Source: Oscillospiraceae bacterium (GTDB lineage: Bacteria; Bacillota_A; Clostridia; Oscillospirales; CAG-272). From it: a stretch of DNA of 7,530 nt. Location of the stretch: contig SVSO01000144.1 in the NCBI GenBank assembly GCA_015064195.1, forward strand, positions 1-7,530. The letters run 5' to 3'. The position numbers and the translations under genes are program-made. Positions within the stretch are counted from its first letter, which is position 1. The number at the start of each line of letters is the position of its first letter. Below, one piece after another: positions 1-5,515 of this stretch. A model generated the notes under the pieces. The model made no database searches. It was not told the origin of the DNA and worked only from the letters and a program-made list of their open reading frames with translations.

Positions 1-391
1 AGGTCTCGGCATGGTAAACGGCCTGCTCAATCTCGTTCCCTCCGCTAAGGTGGGCCACATCGGTATGTACCGTGACGAGGAGACGCTCCAGCCCCATCCG
101 TACTACTGCAAGCTTCCCGCTGACATCGAGGAGCGGCTGATCGTTGTCGTTGACCCCATGCTGGCCACCGGCGGCTCGGCAATCGACGCCATCACGCAGA
201 TCAAGAAAAAGGGCGGACAGCATATCAAATTCCTCTGCCTGATTGCAGCTCCCGAGGGCATCGACGCGCTCACCAAGGCGCATCCCGACGTGGAGATCTA
301 CTGCGCAAATGTGGACGAATGCCTGAATGAAAACGGCTATATCGTCCCCGGTCTCGGCGATGCCGGCGACAGAATTTTCGGTACAAAATAA
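1..391 (+). CDS. upp: Uracil phosphoribosyltransferase, 3' part (5' end outside window)
   Basis: This enzyme makes UMP from uracil and PRPP in cytosolic pyrimidine salvage. The reading frame is open from base 2, where Gly-Leu-Gly precedes the first visible Met, so the ATG at 11 is an internal methionine in the family's conserved GLGMV segment and not the start. About 130 C-terminal residues are visible of the roughly 210 usual for the family. The PRPP-binding loop [13 protein letters not shown] is intact. So is the C-terminal uracil-binding segment [18 protein letters not shown], which ends the protein at the position normal for the family. The stop is TAA at 389-391. Codon choice favours GC-ending codons, as expected of a housekeeping gene. 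The identification is firm; only the 5' end and promoter are missing. Confidence 0.96.
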   Translation, partial: GLGMVNGLLNLVPSAKVGHIGMYRDEETLQPHPYYCKLPADIEERLIVVVDPMLATGGSAIDAITQIKKKGGQHIKFLCLIAAPEGIDALTKAHPDVEIYCANVDECLNENGYIVPGLGDAGDRIFGTK

Positions 392-393
392 AA

Positions 394-428
394 GCAGTGA
401 GGCGGGGAATTGACCCCGCCTCCTCTGC
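394..428. terminator. GC-rich hairpin after upp, T-tract only on the minus strand
   Basis: A perfect 9-bp stem (399-407 with 414-422, loop AATTGA) is extended by GCAG/CTGC (394-397 with 425-428) across a small internal loop. It lies 2 bases after the upp stop, where a terminator is expected. On the + strand the hairpin is followed by GATTTGC, not a T-run, so it is a poor intrinsic terminator for upp. On the - strand the same hairpin is followed by TTTTATTTT, a proper tract. It may attenuate upp read-through into the cyclase gene, or stop antisense transcription. Confidence 0.55.
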
Positions 429-435
429 GATTTGC

Positions 436-439
436 GGAG
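436..439 (+). promoter_or_regulatory. Ribosome-binding site GGAG that sets the cyclase start
   Basis: GGAG lies 7 bases before the ATG at 447. This favours 447 over the in-frame TTG at 432, which has no Shine-Dalgarno sequence at a usable distance. The motif can also be buried in an alternative hairpin (420-428 with 434-442). Confidence 0.7.
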
Positions 440-446
440 CAGCAAT

Positions 447-1343
447 ATGAACACAGAAGAACTTTATCTTGACATCATCAATAATCTGCGCGACGGTATT
501 TACTTTGTAGATACCGAGCGGCGCATCCGGTTCTGGAACCGTGCGGCGGAGGAGATCACCGGCTACACGGCGGAGGAGATCGTGGGCAAGGCTTGCCATC
601 AGTCGGGACTCAATCACATCGACGAGGAAGGCCGGCCGCTGTGTCACATCGGCTGTCCGCTGTTTGCGACGATTGCTGACGGCAAACAGCGTCAGCATCG
701 CGTATTTGTCCGCCACAAGAGCGGTTATCGCATTCCGGTGCTGGTGAATGTGTTCCCCATCTGTAAGGAGAATGCGATCGTCGGCGCGGTGGAGATCTTC
801 ACCCGGGACACGCCTACGGTCTATGAGGATACGCTCATTGAAAAGCTGTCCAACATCGCCATGCACGACACGCTGACCGGACTGCCCAACCGCCGCTATC
901 TCGACAGCTTTCTCCACTACAAAATGGAGGAATATCAGCGATTCGGCCGGCACTTTGCGGTGCTGTTCGCCGACATCGATAATTTCAGCCGCTTCAACAA
1001 CGAATACGGCCACGATGTGGGGGACGCGATCCTCAAAAACATCGCCGCCAGCATCCGGAGAAGCGTGCGGCGCAACGATCTCGTGGGACGATGGGGCGGC
1101 GAAGAATTTGTGGGCGTCTACGCCATCGGCGGCGCGGATGATCTGCCCATCATCGGCGAAAAATTCCGCAAGCTGGTGGAGAGCACGGAGATCGAATGCG
1201 AGAAGGGCGCGCTGAATGTGTCCGTTTCTGTGGGCATCACCATGGCAGTCGGCGAAGATTCCGTCGAGACGGTGGTGGAGCGTGCGGATGCGCTGATGTA
1301 TCAGAGCAAGCACTGCGGAAAAAATCGCGTGAGTATCGGATAA
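447..1343 (+). CDS. PAS-GGDEF diguanylate cyclase
   Basis: Predicted to condense two GTP into the second messenger cyclic di-GMP. With start ATG 447 the protein has 298 residues and no membrane segment, so it is likely cytosolic. A PAS domain spans about residues 8-120, and the GGDEF domain runs from the linker motif DTLTGLPNRR (141-150) to the C-terminus. The active-site motif GGEEF (217-221) is canonical. Metal-binding Asp176 (FADID), and Asn184 and Asp190, which align with the guanine-binding residues of PleD, are present. The inhibitory I-site RRND (208-211) is intact, so product feedback is expected. The PAS domain carries Cys50-His51, His57, Cys66 and Cys70 (LCHIGCPL), a pattern that could hold a metal or respond to redox (inference). 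The gene stands alone between upp and a convergent operon. Its ligand and output pathway cannot be told. Confidence 0.93.
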   Translation: MNTEELYLDIINNLRDGIYFVDTERRIRFWNRAAEEITGYTAEEIVGKACHQSGLNHIDEEGRPLCHIGCPLFATIADGKQRQHRVFVRHKSGYRIPVLVNVFPICKENAIVGAVEIFTRDTPTVYEDTLIEKLSNIAMHDTLTGLPNRRYLDSFLHYKMEEYQRFGRHFAVLFADIDNFSRFNNEYGHDVGDAILKNIAASIRRSVRRNDLVGRWGGEEFVGVYAIGGADDLPIIGEKFRKLVESTEIECEKGALNVSVSVGITMAVGEDSVETVVERADALMYQSKHCGKNRVSIG

Positions 1344-1381
1344 ACGATCAAGGAGGAGCATCTGCTCCTCCTTGGTCGTTT
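1342..1381. terminator. Bidirectional terminator between convergent genes
   Basis: A 19-bp stem (1342-1360 with 1363-1381, one G-T wobble, minimal 2-base apex that probably opens to a larger loop) fills the 36 bases between the cyclase stop and the solute-binding protein stop. The outer A-T pairs make T-runs on both strands. On the + strand it is followed by TTTATT and later TTTTT. The outer stem bases lie inside the TAA stop codons of both genes. It should end transcription from both directions. Confidence 0.88.
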
Positions 1382-2837
1382 ATTCTGCGTTTTTGTAAGC
1401 TTCGTTGATGGCGGCGAGGTTGGCTTCAAATGATTTTTCTTTGCTCGCATATTTGGATGCAAAGTTGGTGTTGCCCTGAACGATCAGATTGCCCAGCAGG
1501 TCGATGGTGCCGTTCATGGGAACGGTGTGAAGTGCGCCGAAATCGAACATGACCGAATCGCGGATGAGATCGATCATCTCACCCGATTCCTCATCGCGTG
1601 CGCCCTTGGTCTTGAGTGTAAGCTCATAGTATTCGGGAATCACGTCATAGTGGCTGTAGATGCAGAGGGCTTCGGCGATAAGGCCGCTCATCTCCGCATT
1701 TTTCACGGTCTTTGGGAAGCAGACGACTGAAGTGGAATCGTGGACTGTGGTGATGTAGTCCTCCTGATTCTCGTCGAATTTGGGCAGCGGGATGATGCCG
1801 AAATCTGTCTCCATGGCGCGCAGCTTGGTGGCTGTTTGCAGGAATGCGGGAGCGAAAAGTACCCGGTTTTCCGAGAACATATTGGAGCCTTTCCATCCGG
1901 AATGGAGCTCATCGAATTCCATGAATTTTTTGTAGGAGCTTTGTGCACTGTAAAGCTGTACCAGCTTTTCGAGGGCGTTGTGAGTTCTTGCGGTATTGTA
2001 ACTCATCTCCATGAAGCCGTCTGCGTTGCGTGTGGTGATGGGCAGGTCGTAGGGCGCGAACCATACGCGAGCGTGGTTATCATTGGAGCTTGCAAAGCCG
2101 TACAGATCATTCTCGTCAAACTGGGAGTCACCGTTCACATCGGCGGAAACCTTGGTTGACAGTTCATAAAGCTTGTCGTGAGTCCATTTACCGTCGTTCA
2201 CCAGCGCATAGAGGTCGTCGATCTCGTATTCCTTTGCCAGCTGTTTGTTGTAATACATGACGAAAATGCTTTCCCACAGAGAGAGGGCGATATCGCCGGG
2301 GAGAAGGAAGAGCTTTCCGTTGACTGTTGTGCTTTCCACGCATTTCTGCGACCACCATTTCGCCTCTGGGTCAATGTGCTCCATGGTCAGAATGTTGAGC
2401 AACAGTCCCTCAAGTGCTGGCGTGACCATGTAGGCCTGATAGCCGGCTACCATGTCATATGCGCCGTCGTTTGCCATGACAGAGGTGGAAATAGCACCGA
2501 GAAAGCCCTCACGATCATCCCACAAACCGTTCACATGAGTGAAGGCCAGCTTGACATCAAATCGTTCCTCAACGGCACGGTTGCGCGCCCAGATGGCGTC
2601 ATCTACCACATCGCCGGTCTCCTCAACATCGAATTCATAAGCCCATTCCGTGCGGCAGAGGATGTTGAACGTCTCGCCGCCGAAGGTCATGTCGGGCAGA
2701 TCATCCCGGGGCGGTTCGGTGGTGACTTCCGGCGTCGTATCGGCGGTGGTATCGGTAGAAGCCGTGCCTCCGCAGGCTGTGGTGCTTGCCAGCAAGATCG
2801 CCAGTGCGAGTAGTGTGCATATTGTTTTCTTGTTCAT
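1380..2837 (-). CDS. Extracellular solute-binding lipoprotein (ABC importer type)
   Basis: A 485-residue lipoprotein of the extracellular solute-binding protein class that feeds ABC importers, mostly for sugars in Clostridia. The start at 2837 is set by AAGGAGG 8 bases upstream and by an immediate signal peptide: Lys3-Lys4, a hydrophobic core at 8-17, then Thr-Thr-Ala-Cys22 as lipobox. Thr at -3 of the lipobox is less common than Leu. A Thr-rich tether follows (about 24-43). Residues 233-244 form an EF-hand-like calcium loop (DVNGDSQFDEND) followed by LYGF, as often seen in this class. GIIPLPKFDENQEDY (347-361) is also typical. It is the last gene of the AraC/acyltransferase operon, 13 bases after the acyltransferase. 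No permease or ATPase gene is in view, so its transporter is elsewhere or it acts as a sensor. The ligand is unknown; sugar is a guess from the family. Confidence 0.88.
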   Translation of the reverse strand: MNKKTICTLLALAILLASTTACGGTASTDTTADTTPEVTTEPPRDDLPDMTFGGETFNILCRTEWAYEFDVEETGDVVDDAIWARNRAVEERFDVKLAFTHVNGLWDDREGFLGAISTSVMANDGAYDMVAGYQAYMVTPALEGLLLNILTMEHIDPEAKWWSQKCVESTTVNGKLFLLPGDIALSLWESIFVMYYNKQLAKEYEIDDLYALVNDGKWTHDKLYELSTKVSADVNGDSQFDENDLYGFASSNDNHARVWFAPYDLPITTRNADGFMEMSYNTARTHNALEKLVQLYSAQSSYKKFMEFDELHSGWKGSNMFSENRVLFAPAFLQTATKLRAMETDFGIIPLPKFDENQEDYITTVHDSTSVVCFPKTVKNAEMSGLIAEALCIYSHYDVIPEYYELTLKTKGARDEESGEMIDLIRDSVMFDFGALHTVPMNGTIDLLGNLIVQGNTNFASKYASKEKSFEANLAAINEAYKNAE

Positions 2838-2845
2838 TTGTGGAT

Positions 2846-2852
2846 CCTCCTT
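2846..2852 (-). promoter_or_regulatory. Shine-Dalgarno AAGGAGG fused to the upstream stop codon
   Basis: On the minus strand the acyltransferase stop TAA (2853-2851) runs directly into GGAGG, giving TAAGGAGG 8 bases before the lipoprotein ATG. This fixes the lipoprotein start and suggests that ribosomes finishing the upstream gene re-initiate here. Confidence 0.85.
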
Positions 2853-3594
2853 ATTCCAAAATATCAATAAAATAATTTGCATTCTCACGGAGCAGACCAT
2901 CTCCGACTTCCCACATGGTTTTCGCGTCGATGAGATGGGCGGTGGCTTGCAGAACCTTGCCGGAGGGAATCTCCATCACATCGGCGAGACGTTTGTAACG
3001 TTGCCCGGCTTTGGATGCGTGGAAATTGTGGCAGTAGTAGGATTTGGAGAAGGTTTTGCCGTCCGTATCGGTGAGCTGATATGTCATCGGCGCTTTTGTC
3101 AGCAGATACCACGGCTTGGAAAGCTCCTCCACGCCGTGCATGGAGGTGTTGGGCGACAGACCACAGCCAAGCATCAGCACCTTGCCGCCGTATTTTGGAA
3201 GGAGGGCGAAGGGCGAGCCTGCTCCAACCGGCGTATCAGTTTCAAGATGATGGCGTAACATTTCCGCCGCGTTTTTGCCGATGCCGCAGACGGAGTGGGT
3301 GGGATGCAGACTGCGCATGACACCGTGACGCTTCCGGAAATATTCGCTGATTGCGCCGACACAGCTGGGCGTATCCTTTGCGGAAAAATTCGGAGCAGCT
3401 GCTGTGACGGTGGCAAAGGAGAGGGCGGGAACGAGCAGTGTGCCATCGGAGAGCACATGGAGCAGGGTATCGATGACCGTCTCTGCGCCGCCCTCCACAT
3501 AGCCGAGGGAGGAGAGGGAACTGTGCATCAGAATCGTGTCATCGGAGCGGATGCCGAGTTTGCGGAGATCTTCCGCCATTTTTTCATGAATCAT
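2851..3594 (-). CDS. AAC(3)-family N-acyltransferase (aminoglycoside N3-acetyltransferase-like, YokD/FrbF type)
   Basis: A 247-residue cytosolic protein of the Antibiotic_NAT (AAC(3)) fold, which moves an acyl group from acyl-CoA to an amine. The frame is open upstream to 3858, but ATG 3594 is chosen: an AAAGGA site precedes it by 8 bases, the protein then begins at the usual family start, and the extra upstream residues are the AraC gene read in another frame. Family landmarks in order are MHSSLSSLG (23-31), SDGTLLVPALSF (49-60), SLHPTHSVCGIG (95-106, with His97 and His100), GAGSPFALLPKYGGKVLMLG (124-143) and NTSMHGVEEL (149-158, with His153 and Glu156). No key segment is missing, though it is slightly short for the family. 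It overlaps the AraC gene by 11 bases. Many family members do not acetylate drugs, so a resistance role should not be assumed. The operon suggests a metabolic or envelope substrate. Confidence 0.88.
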   Translation of the reverse strand: MIHEKMAEDLRKLGIRSDDTILMHSSLSSLGYVEGGAETVIDTLLHVLSDGTLLVPALSFATVTAAAPNFSAKDTPSCVGAISEYFRKRHGVMRSLHPTHSVCGIGKNAAEMLRHHLETDTPVGAGSPFALLPKYGGKVLMLGCGLSPNTSMHGVEELSKPWYLLTKAPMTYQLTDTDGKTFSKSYYCHNFHASKAGQRYKRLADVMEIPSGKVLQATAHLIDAKTMWEVGDGLLRENANYFIDILE

Positions 3595-4468
3595 CGCTTC
3601 GATCCTTTCTGTTTTGTTTGATATATTGGAATGGCGTGATGCCGTATTGCTTTTTGAAGATCTTTCCGAAGCTCTGCACGCTGTCAAAACAGAACAGCTC
3701 AGCGACCTCGGCGATGGTGAGCTTGCCGTGTTCCAGCAGCAGTTTCGCCGCCTCCAGCTTTTTCTGTCGGATATAAGTCTGAAGTGTGATGCCCATGCTC
3801 CGCTTGAAAACAGTGGAGATGTAGCTTTCGTTGTAATGAAGCTGTTCGGAGATCTCACCTATGGTTTTGACCGTATAGATGTGGTCATCGATGTATTTGA
3901 TGATTTTATAGACGGCGTTGCTGCGGGATAGCGGCAGTCGATGCTTCGGCTTTCTGGAATCCGCCATGAACGCACGGTGAACCTTCAGCAGAATGAGCTT
4001 GAACAATTGCTCTGCTGCGAAGGACTGTGTCTCTCGGGGCGTGTAGAATTCACTGATGAGCATTTCAAACAGATTGTGCAGGTCGCTTCCACCCGCTGCC
4101 AGTTTGTCCGGTGAAGAATCGAAAAAGCTGAATGCGCCGCCGGGATCTTCCGGTATGTCCTTGCAGAGAAAGCCGATGCAGATATAGTGGAGATTGCCAT
4201 CGGGGAGGGCCTGAATATGATGCCGCTCCCGGTTGGCGACCACATGGAGATCCCCCGGGCCGACTTCAAATGCAGTGCCGTTGGTGGAAATGATGCCGTT
4301 GCCTGATACAACATAGGTGATCTCGCTGCAGCACTGTGTATGCTCCTCCACCTCATTACCGGGAGGGAGAGCTGTCTCACAGATCTGCCAGACATGGATG
4401 AAATCCAGCTTCAGGCGTTCGGGATATAGTACATTGAAATGAAAGATGCGATTGTCTTCGATCAGCAT
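3584..4468 (-). CDS. AraC-family regulator with N-terminal cupin sensor (operon head)
   Basis: A 294-residue transcription regulator. The N-terminal part is a cupin-like ligand-binding domain (about 20-100), seen in the run TYVVSGNGIIS followed by FEVGPGDLHVV. The C-terminal AraC DNA-binding domain spans about 184-284 and carries two helix-turn-helix units: TIGEISEQLHYNESYISTVFKR, then TIAEVAELFCFDSVQSFGKIFKKQYGITPFQY, the family signature. The frame extends to a GTG at 4477. ATG 4468 is preferred because GGTGA sits 5 bases before it, and because the predicted transcript start at about 4480 would leave the GTG only 3 bases of leader. It is the first gene behind its own promoter, so it probably controls itself and the two coupled genes downstream. 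The effector is unknown; a cupin domain suggests a sugar or similar small molecule. Confidence 0.9.
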   Translation of the reverse strand: MLIEDNRIFHFNVLYPERLKLDFIHVWQICETALPPGNEVEEHTQCCSEITYVVSGNGIISTNGTAFEVGPGDLHVVANRERHHIQALPDGNLHYICIGFLCKDIPEDPGGAFSFFDSSPDKLAAGGSDLHNLFEMLISEFYTPRETQSFAAEQLFKLILLKVHRAFMADSRKPKHRLPLSRSNAVYKIIKYIDDHIYTVKTIGEISEQLHYNESYISTVFKRSMGITLQTYIRQKKLEAAKLLLEHGKLTIAEVAELFCFDSVQSFGKIFKKQYGITPFQYIKQNRKDRSDDS

Positions 4469-4486
4469 AAGTCTCACCCCAGTAAC

Positions 4487-4515
4487 AGTATATCATAAAA
4501 ACAGCACGATTTCAA
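4487..4515 (-). promoter_or_regulatory. Sigma-A type promoter of the AraC-acyltransferase-lipoprotein operon
   Basis: Minus strand: -35 TTGAAA (4515-4510), a 17-base spacer, and -10 TATACT (4492-4487) preceded by TGA, an extended -10. Six bases after the -10 box the RNA would begin near 4480 in GGGGTGAG, leaving a leader of about 12 bases. This is the best promoter match I found in the window. Confidence 0.82.
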
Positions 4516-4517
4516 GT

Positions 4518-4544
4518 GATGAATCTTGCCTGATTTGAGAATCT
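4518..4544 (-). promoter_or_regulatory. Possible AraC-type operator: direct repeat upstream of the -35
   Basis: AGATTC occurs twice on the minus strand (4544-4539 and 4526-4521), with an 18-base period, just upstream of the -35 box. An imperfect palindrome (GATT...AATC, 4509-4525) overlaps the -35. Paired direct repeats roughly two helical turns apart suit an AraC-family activator. The repeats are short and could be chance. Confidence 0.3.
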
Positions 4545-4559
4545 GTTTTTGTTTTTTTG

Positions 4560-4593
4560 AAAAAAGTGCCGCCGCACACCGGTGCGGCGACAC
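4560..4593 (-). terminator. Intrinsic terminator of the glycyl radical enzyme operon
   Basis: The stem GTGCCGCCGCAC (4566-4577) pairs with GTGCGGCGACAC (4582-4593) with one mismatch and a 4-base loop. On the minus strand it is followed at once by TTTTTT (4565-4560). It starts 3 bases after the second AraC stop codon. Coordinates are good to about one base. It separates the two minus-strand operons. Confidence 0.9.
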
Positions 4594-4596
4594 AAA

Positions 4597-5496
4597 TTAT
4601 TCTTTATCCGGCCCGCTCATAGCCTTCACCGAAGCGGCATATTCGCTGGGTGTCATGCCTTCGATCTGCTTGAAGGTGCGGGAAAAATAATGGATGGACT
4701 GGAAGCCTGTCCGCTCGGCGATCTGTGTGAAGTTGCAGTCGCTGGCGCGGATCATTTCGCAGGCGGCACGGATGCGGCGGCGGCGCAGATAGCCGATGAT
4801 GCCGCTGCCCGTGTATTTGTTGAACAGCCGGTTGAGCAGAGAGGCGCTGGTGCCGGATGCGGCGGCGATCTGCTCCATGCTCAGGGATTCGGCGAGATGA
4901 TTCTCGATGTACGTCTCCGCGTTGAAAAGCAGCATCCGCTCCTCGTTCTGCTTGTTGGTGGCCGTGCGCCCCGCATCCTTTTTGCTGACGCTGATGGCTC
5001 GCAGAAGGTGGATAAAGAGCCGCTCAATGTCGATGCGGATGAGTTGGAGTGCGCCGAAGGGCTGCTCTGCGCGAAGCTCCAGATGGGTGTAGCACGGGTC
5101 GCCAAGGTCGGTGGAGAAGCTCATCTTTGCCTCGGAGAGGATCTCCGCAATGATGGGCTTTGCGGCGGAGGTGACGGTGAGAACAGTGCCGGTCAGCCGC
5201 TTCAGCTGTTCGGCGTTTGCCCGGAAGGACACCACCACCGTATTGGGCGCAGACACACCGTTGGCGCGGAGGGCGTGGAATTCGTTGGGACGGTAGAGCA
5301 CCGCCTGCCCTGCGTGAAGGAGAGTCAGCTCACCATTGCAGGTGGCGGAAATTTCGCCCTTGTCGATGTAGAGAAATTCCCAAAAGTCGTGTCTTTCACC
5401 ATCGAACACATACTCTCGGTAATATTCAAAATAATGAACGGTGTACAACTCATCCACGGATACGACCGTTTCCAGTGGCGTTGGCTGATAAATCAT
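4597..5496 (-). CDS. AraC-family regulator, last gene of the glycyl radical enzyme operon
   Basis: A 299-residue regulator with an N-terminal cupin-like sensor (about 20-110, including FWEFLYIDKGEISATCNGELTLLHAGQAVLYRPNEFH split over two strands) and an AraC DNA-binding domain at about 192-290. The two helix-turn-helix units are SMEQIAAASGTSASLLNRLFNK and FTQIAERTGFQSIHYFSRTFKQIEGMTPSEY; the latter is the classic family signature. An Arg-rich stretch, YLRRRRIRAA, follows the first unit. The start at 5496 has AAGGAGG 6 bases upstream (5509-5503). It lies 19 bases after the activase stop and ends 3 bases before a strong terminator, so it is co-transcribed with the enzyme and activase. By position it is the likely local regulator of that pathway, sensing substrate or a related compound (inference). 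It is diverged from the neighbouring AraC protein and is not a recent duplicate. Confidence 0.9.
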   Translation of the reverse strand: MIYQPTPLETVVSVDELYTVHYFEYYREYVFDGERHDFWEFLYIDKGEISATCNGELTLLHAGQAVLYRPNEFHALRANGVSAPNTVVVSFRANAEQLKRLTGTVLTVTSAAKPIIAEILSEAKMSFSTDLGDPCYTHLELRAEQPFGALQLIRIDIERLFIHLLRAISVSKKDAGRTATNKQNEERMLLFNAETYIENHLAESLSMEQIAAASGTSASLLNRLFNKYTGSGIIGYLRRRRIRAACEMIRASDCNFTQIAERTGFQSIHYFSRTFKQIEGMTPSEYAASVKAMSGPDKE

Positions 5497-5502
5497 ATGT
5501 GT

Positions 5503-5509
5503 CCTCCTT
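5503..5509 (-). promoter_or_regulatory. Shine-Dalgarno AAGGAGG of the second AraC gene
   Basis: A full-consensus site within the 19-base gap after the activase stop, 6 bases before ATG 5496. It gives the regulator its own efficient ribosome entry instead of strict dependence on coupling. Confidence 0.8.
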
Positions 5510-5515
5510 GTGTTT

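Noticed and set aside
409..440. Possible -35 (TTGACC) for a cyclase promoter
   Set aside because: No acceptable -10 hexamer lies 16-18 bases downstream, and the sequence is part of the hairpin loop and stem.
432..446. TTG start for the cyclase
   Set aside because: It adds only five residues, has no Shine-Dalgarno at a useful distance, and contains the GGAG site that serves ATG 447.
270..1361. Minus-strand 363-codon open frame antisense to the end of upp and the cyclase gene
   Set aside because: It lies opposite two well-supported genes, has no recognisable domain, is full of His/Arg/Asp typical of reverse-frame translation of GC-biased codons, and lacks a convincing ribosome site.
2838..2900. 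21-codon upstream extension of the lipoprotein frame
   Set aside because: It would put charged and extra residues before a complete signal peptide and overlaps the acyltransferase 3' end. The AAGGAGG site points to ATG 2837.
1740..3258. Several plus-strand open frames of 139-211 codons opposite the lipoprotein and acyltransferase genes
   Set aside because: They overlap each other and clear minus-strand genes, and show no domain and no promoter. They are treated as shadows.
2851..3594. Acquired antibiotic-resistance gene
   Set aside because: No mobile element, integron site or resistance neighbours are present. The gene is built into a regulated operon, and many AAC(3)-fold proteins have other substrates.
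3595..3858. 88-codon N-terminal extension of the acyltransferase frame
   Set aside because: The extension is the AraC coding region read in another frame (Ser/Arg-rich, no fold). The family start and a ribosome site are at 3594.
4750..4800. GCGGCGGCGG triplet run as a repeat element
   Set aside because: It lies within the second AraC gene, where it encodes the Arg-rich segment after the first helix-turn-helix, and it is too short to be a repeat array.
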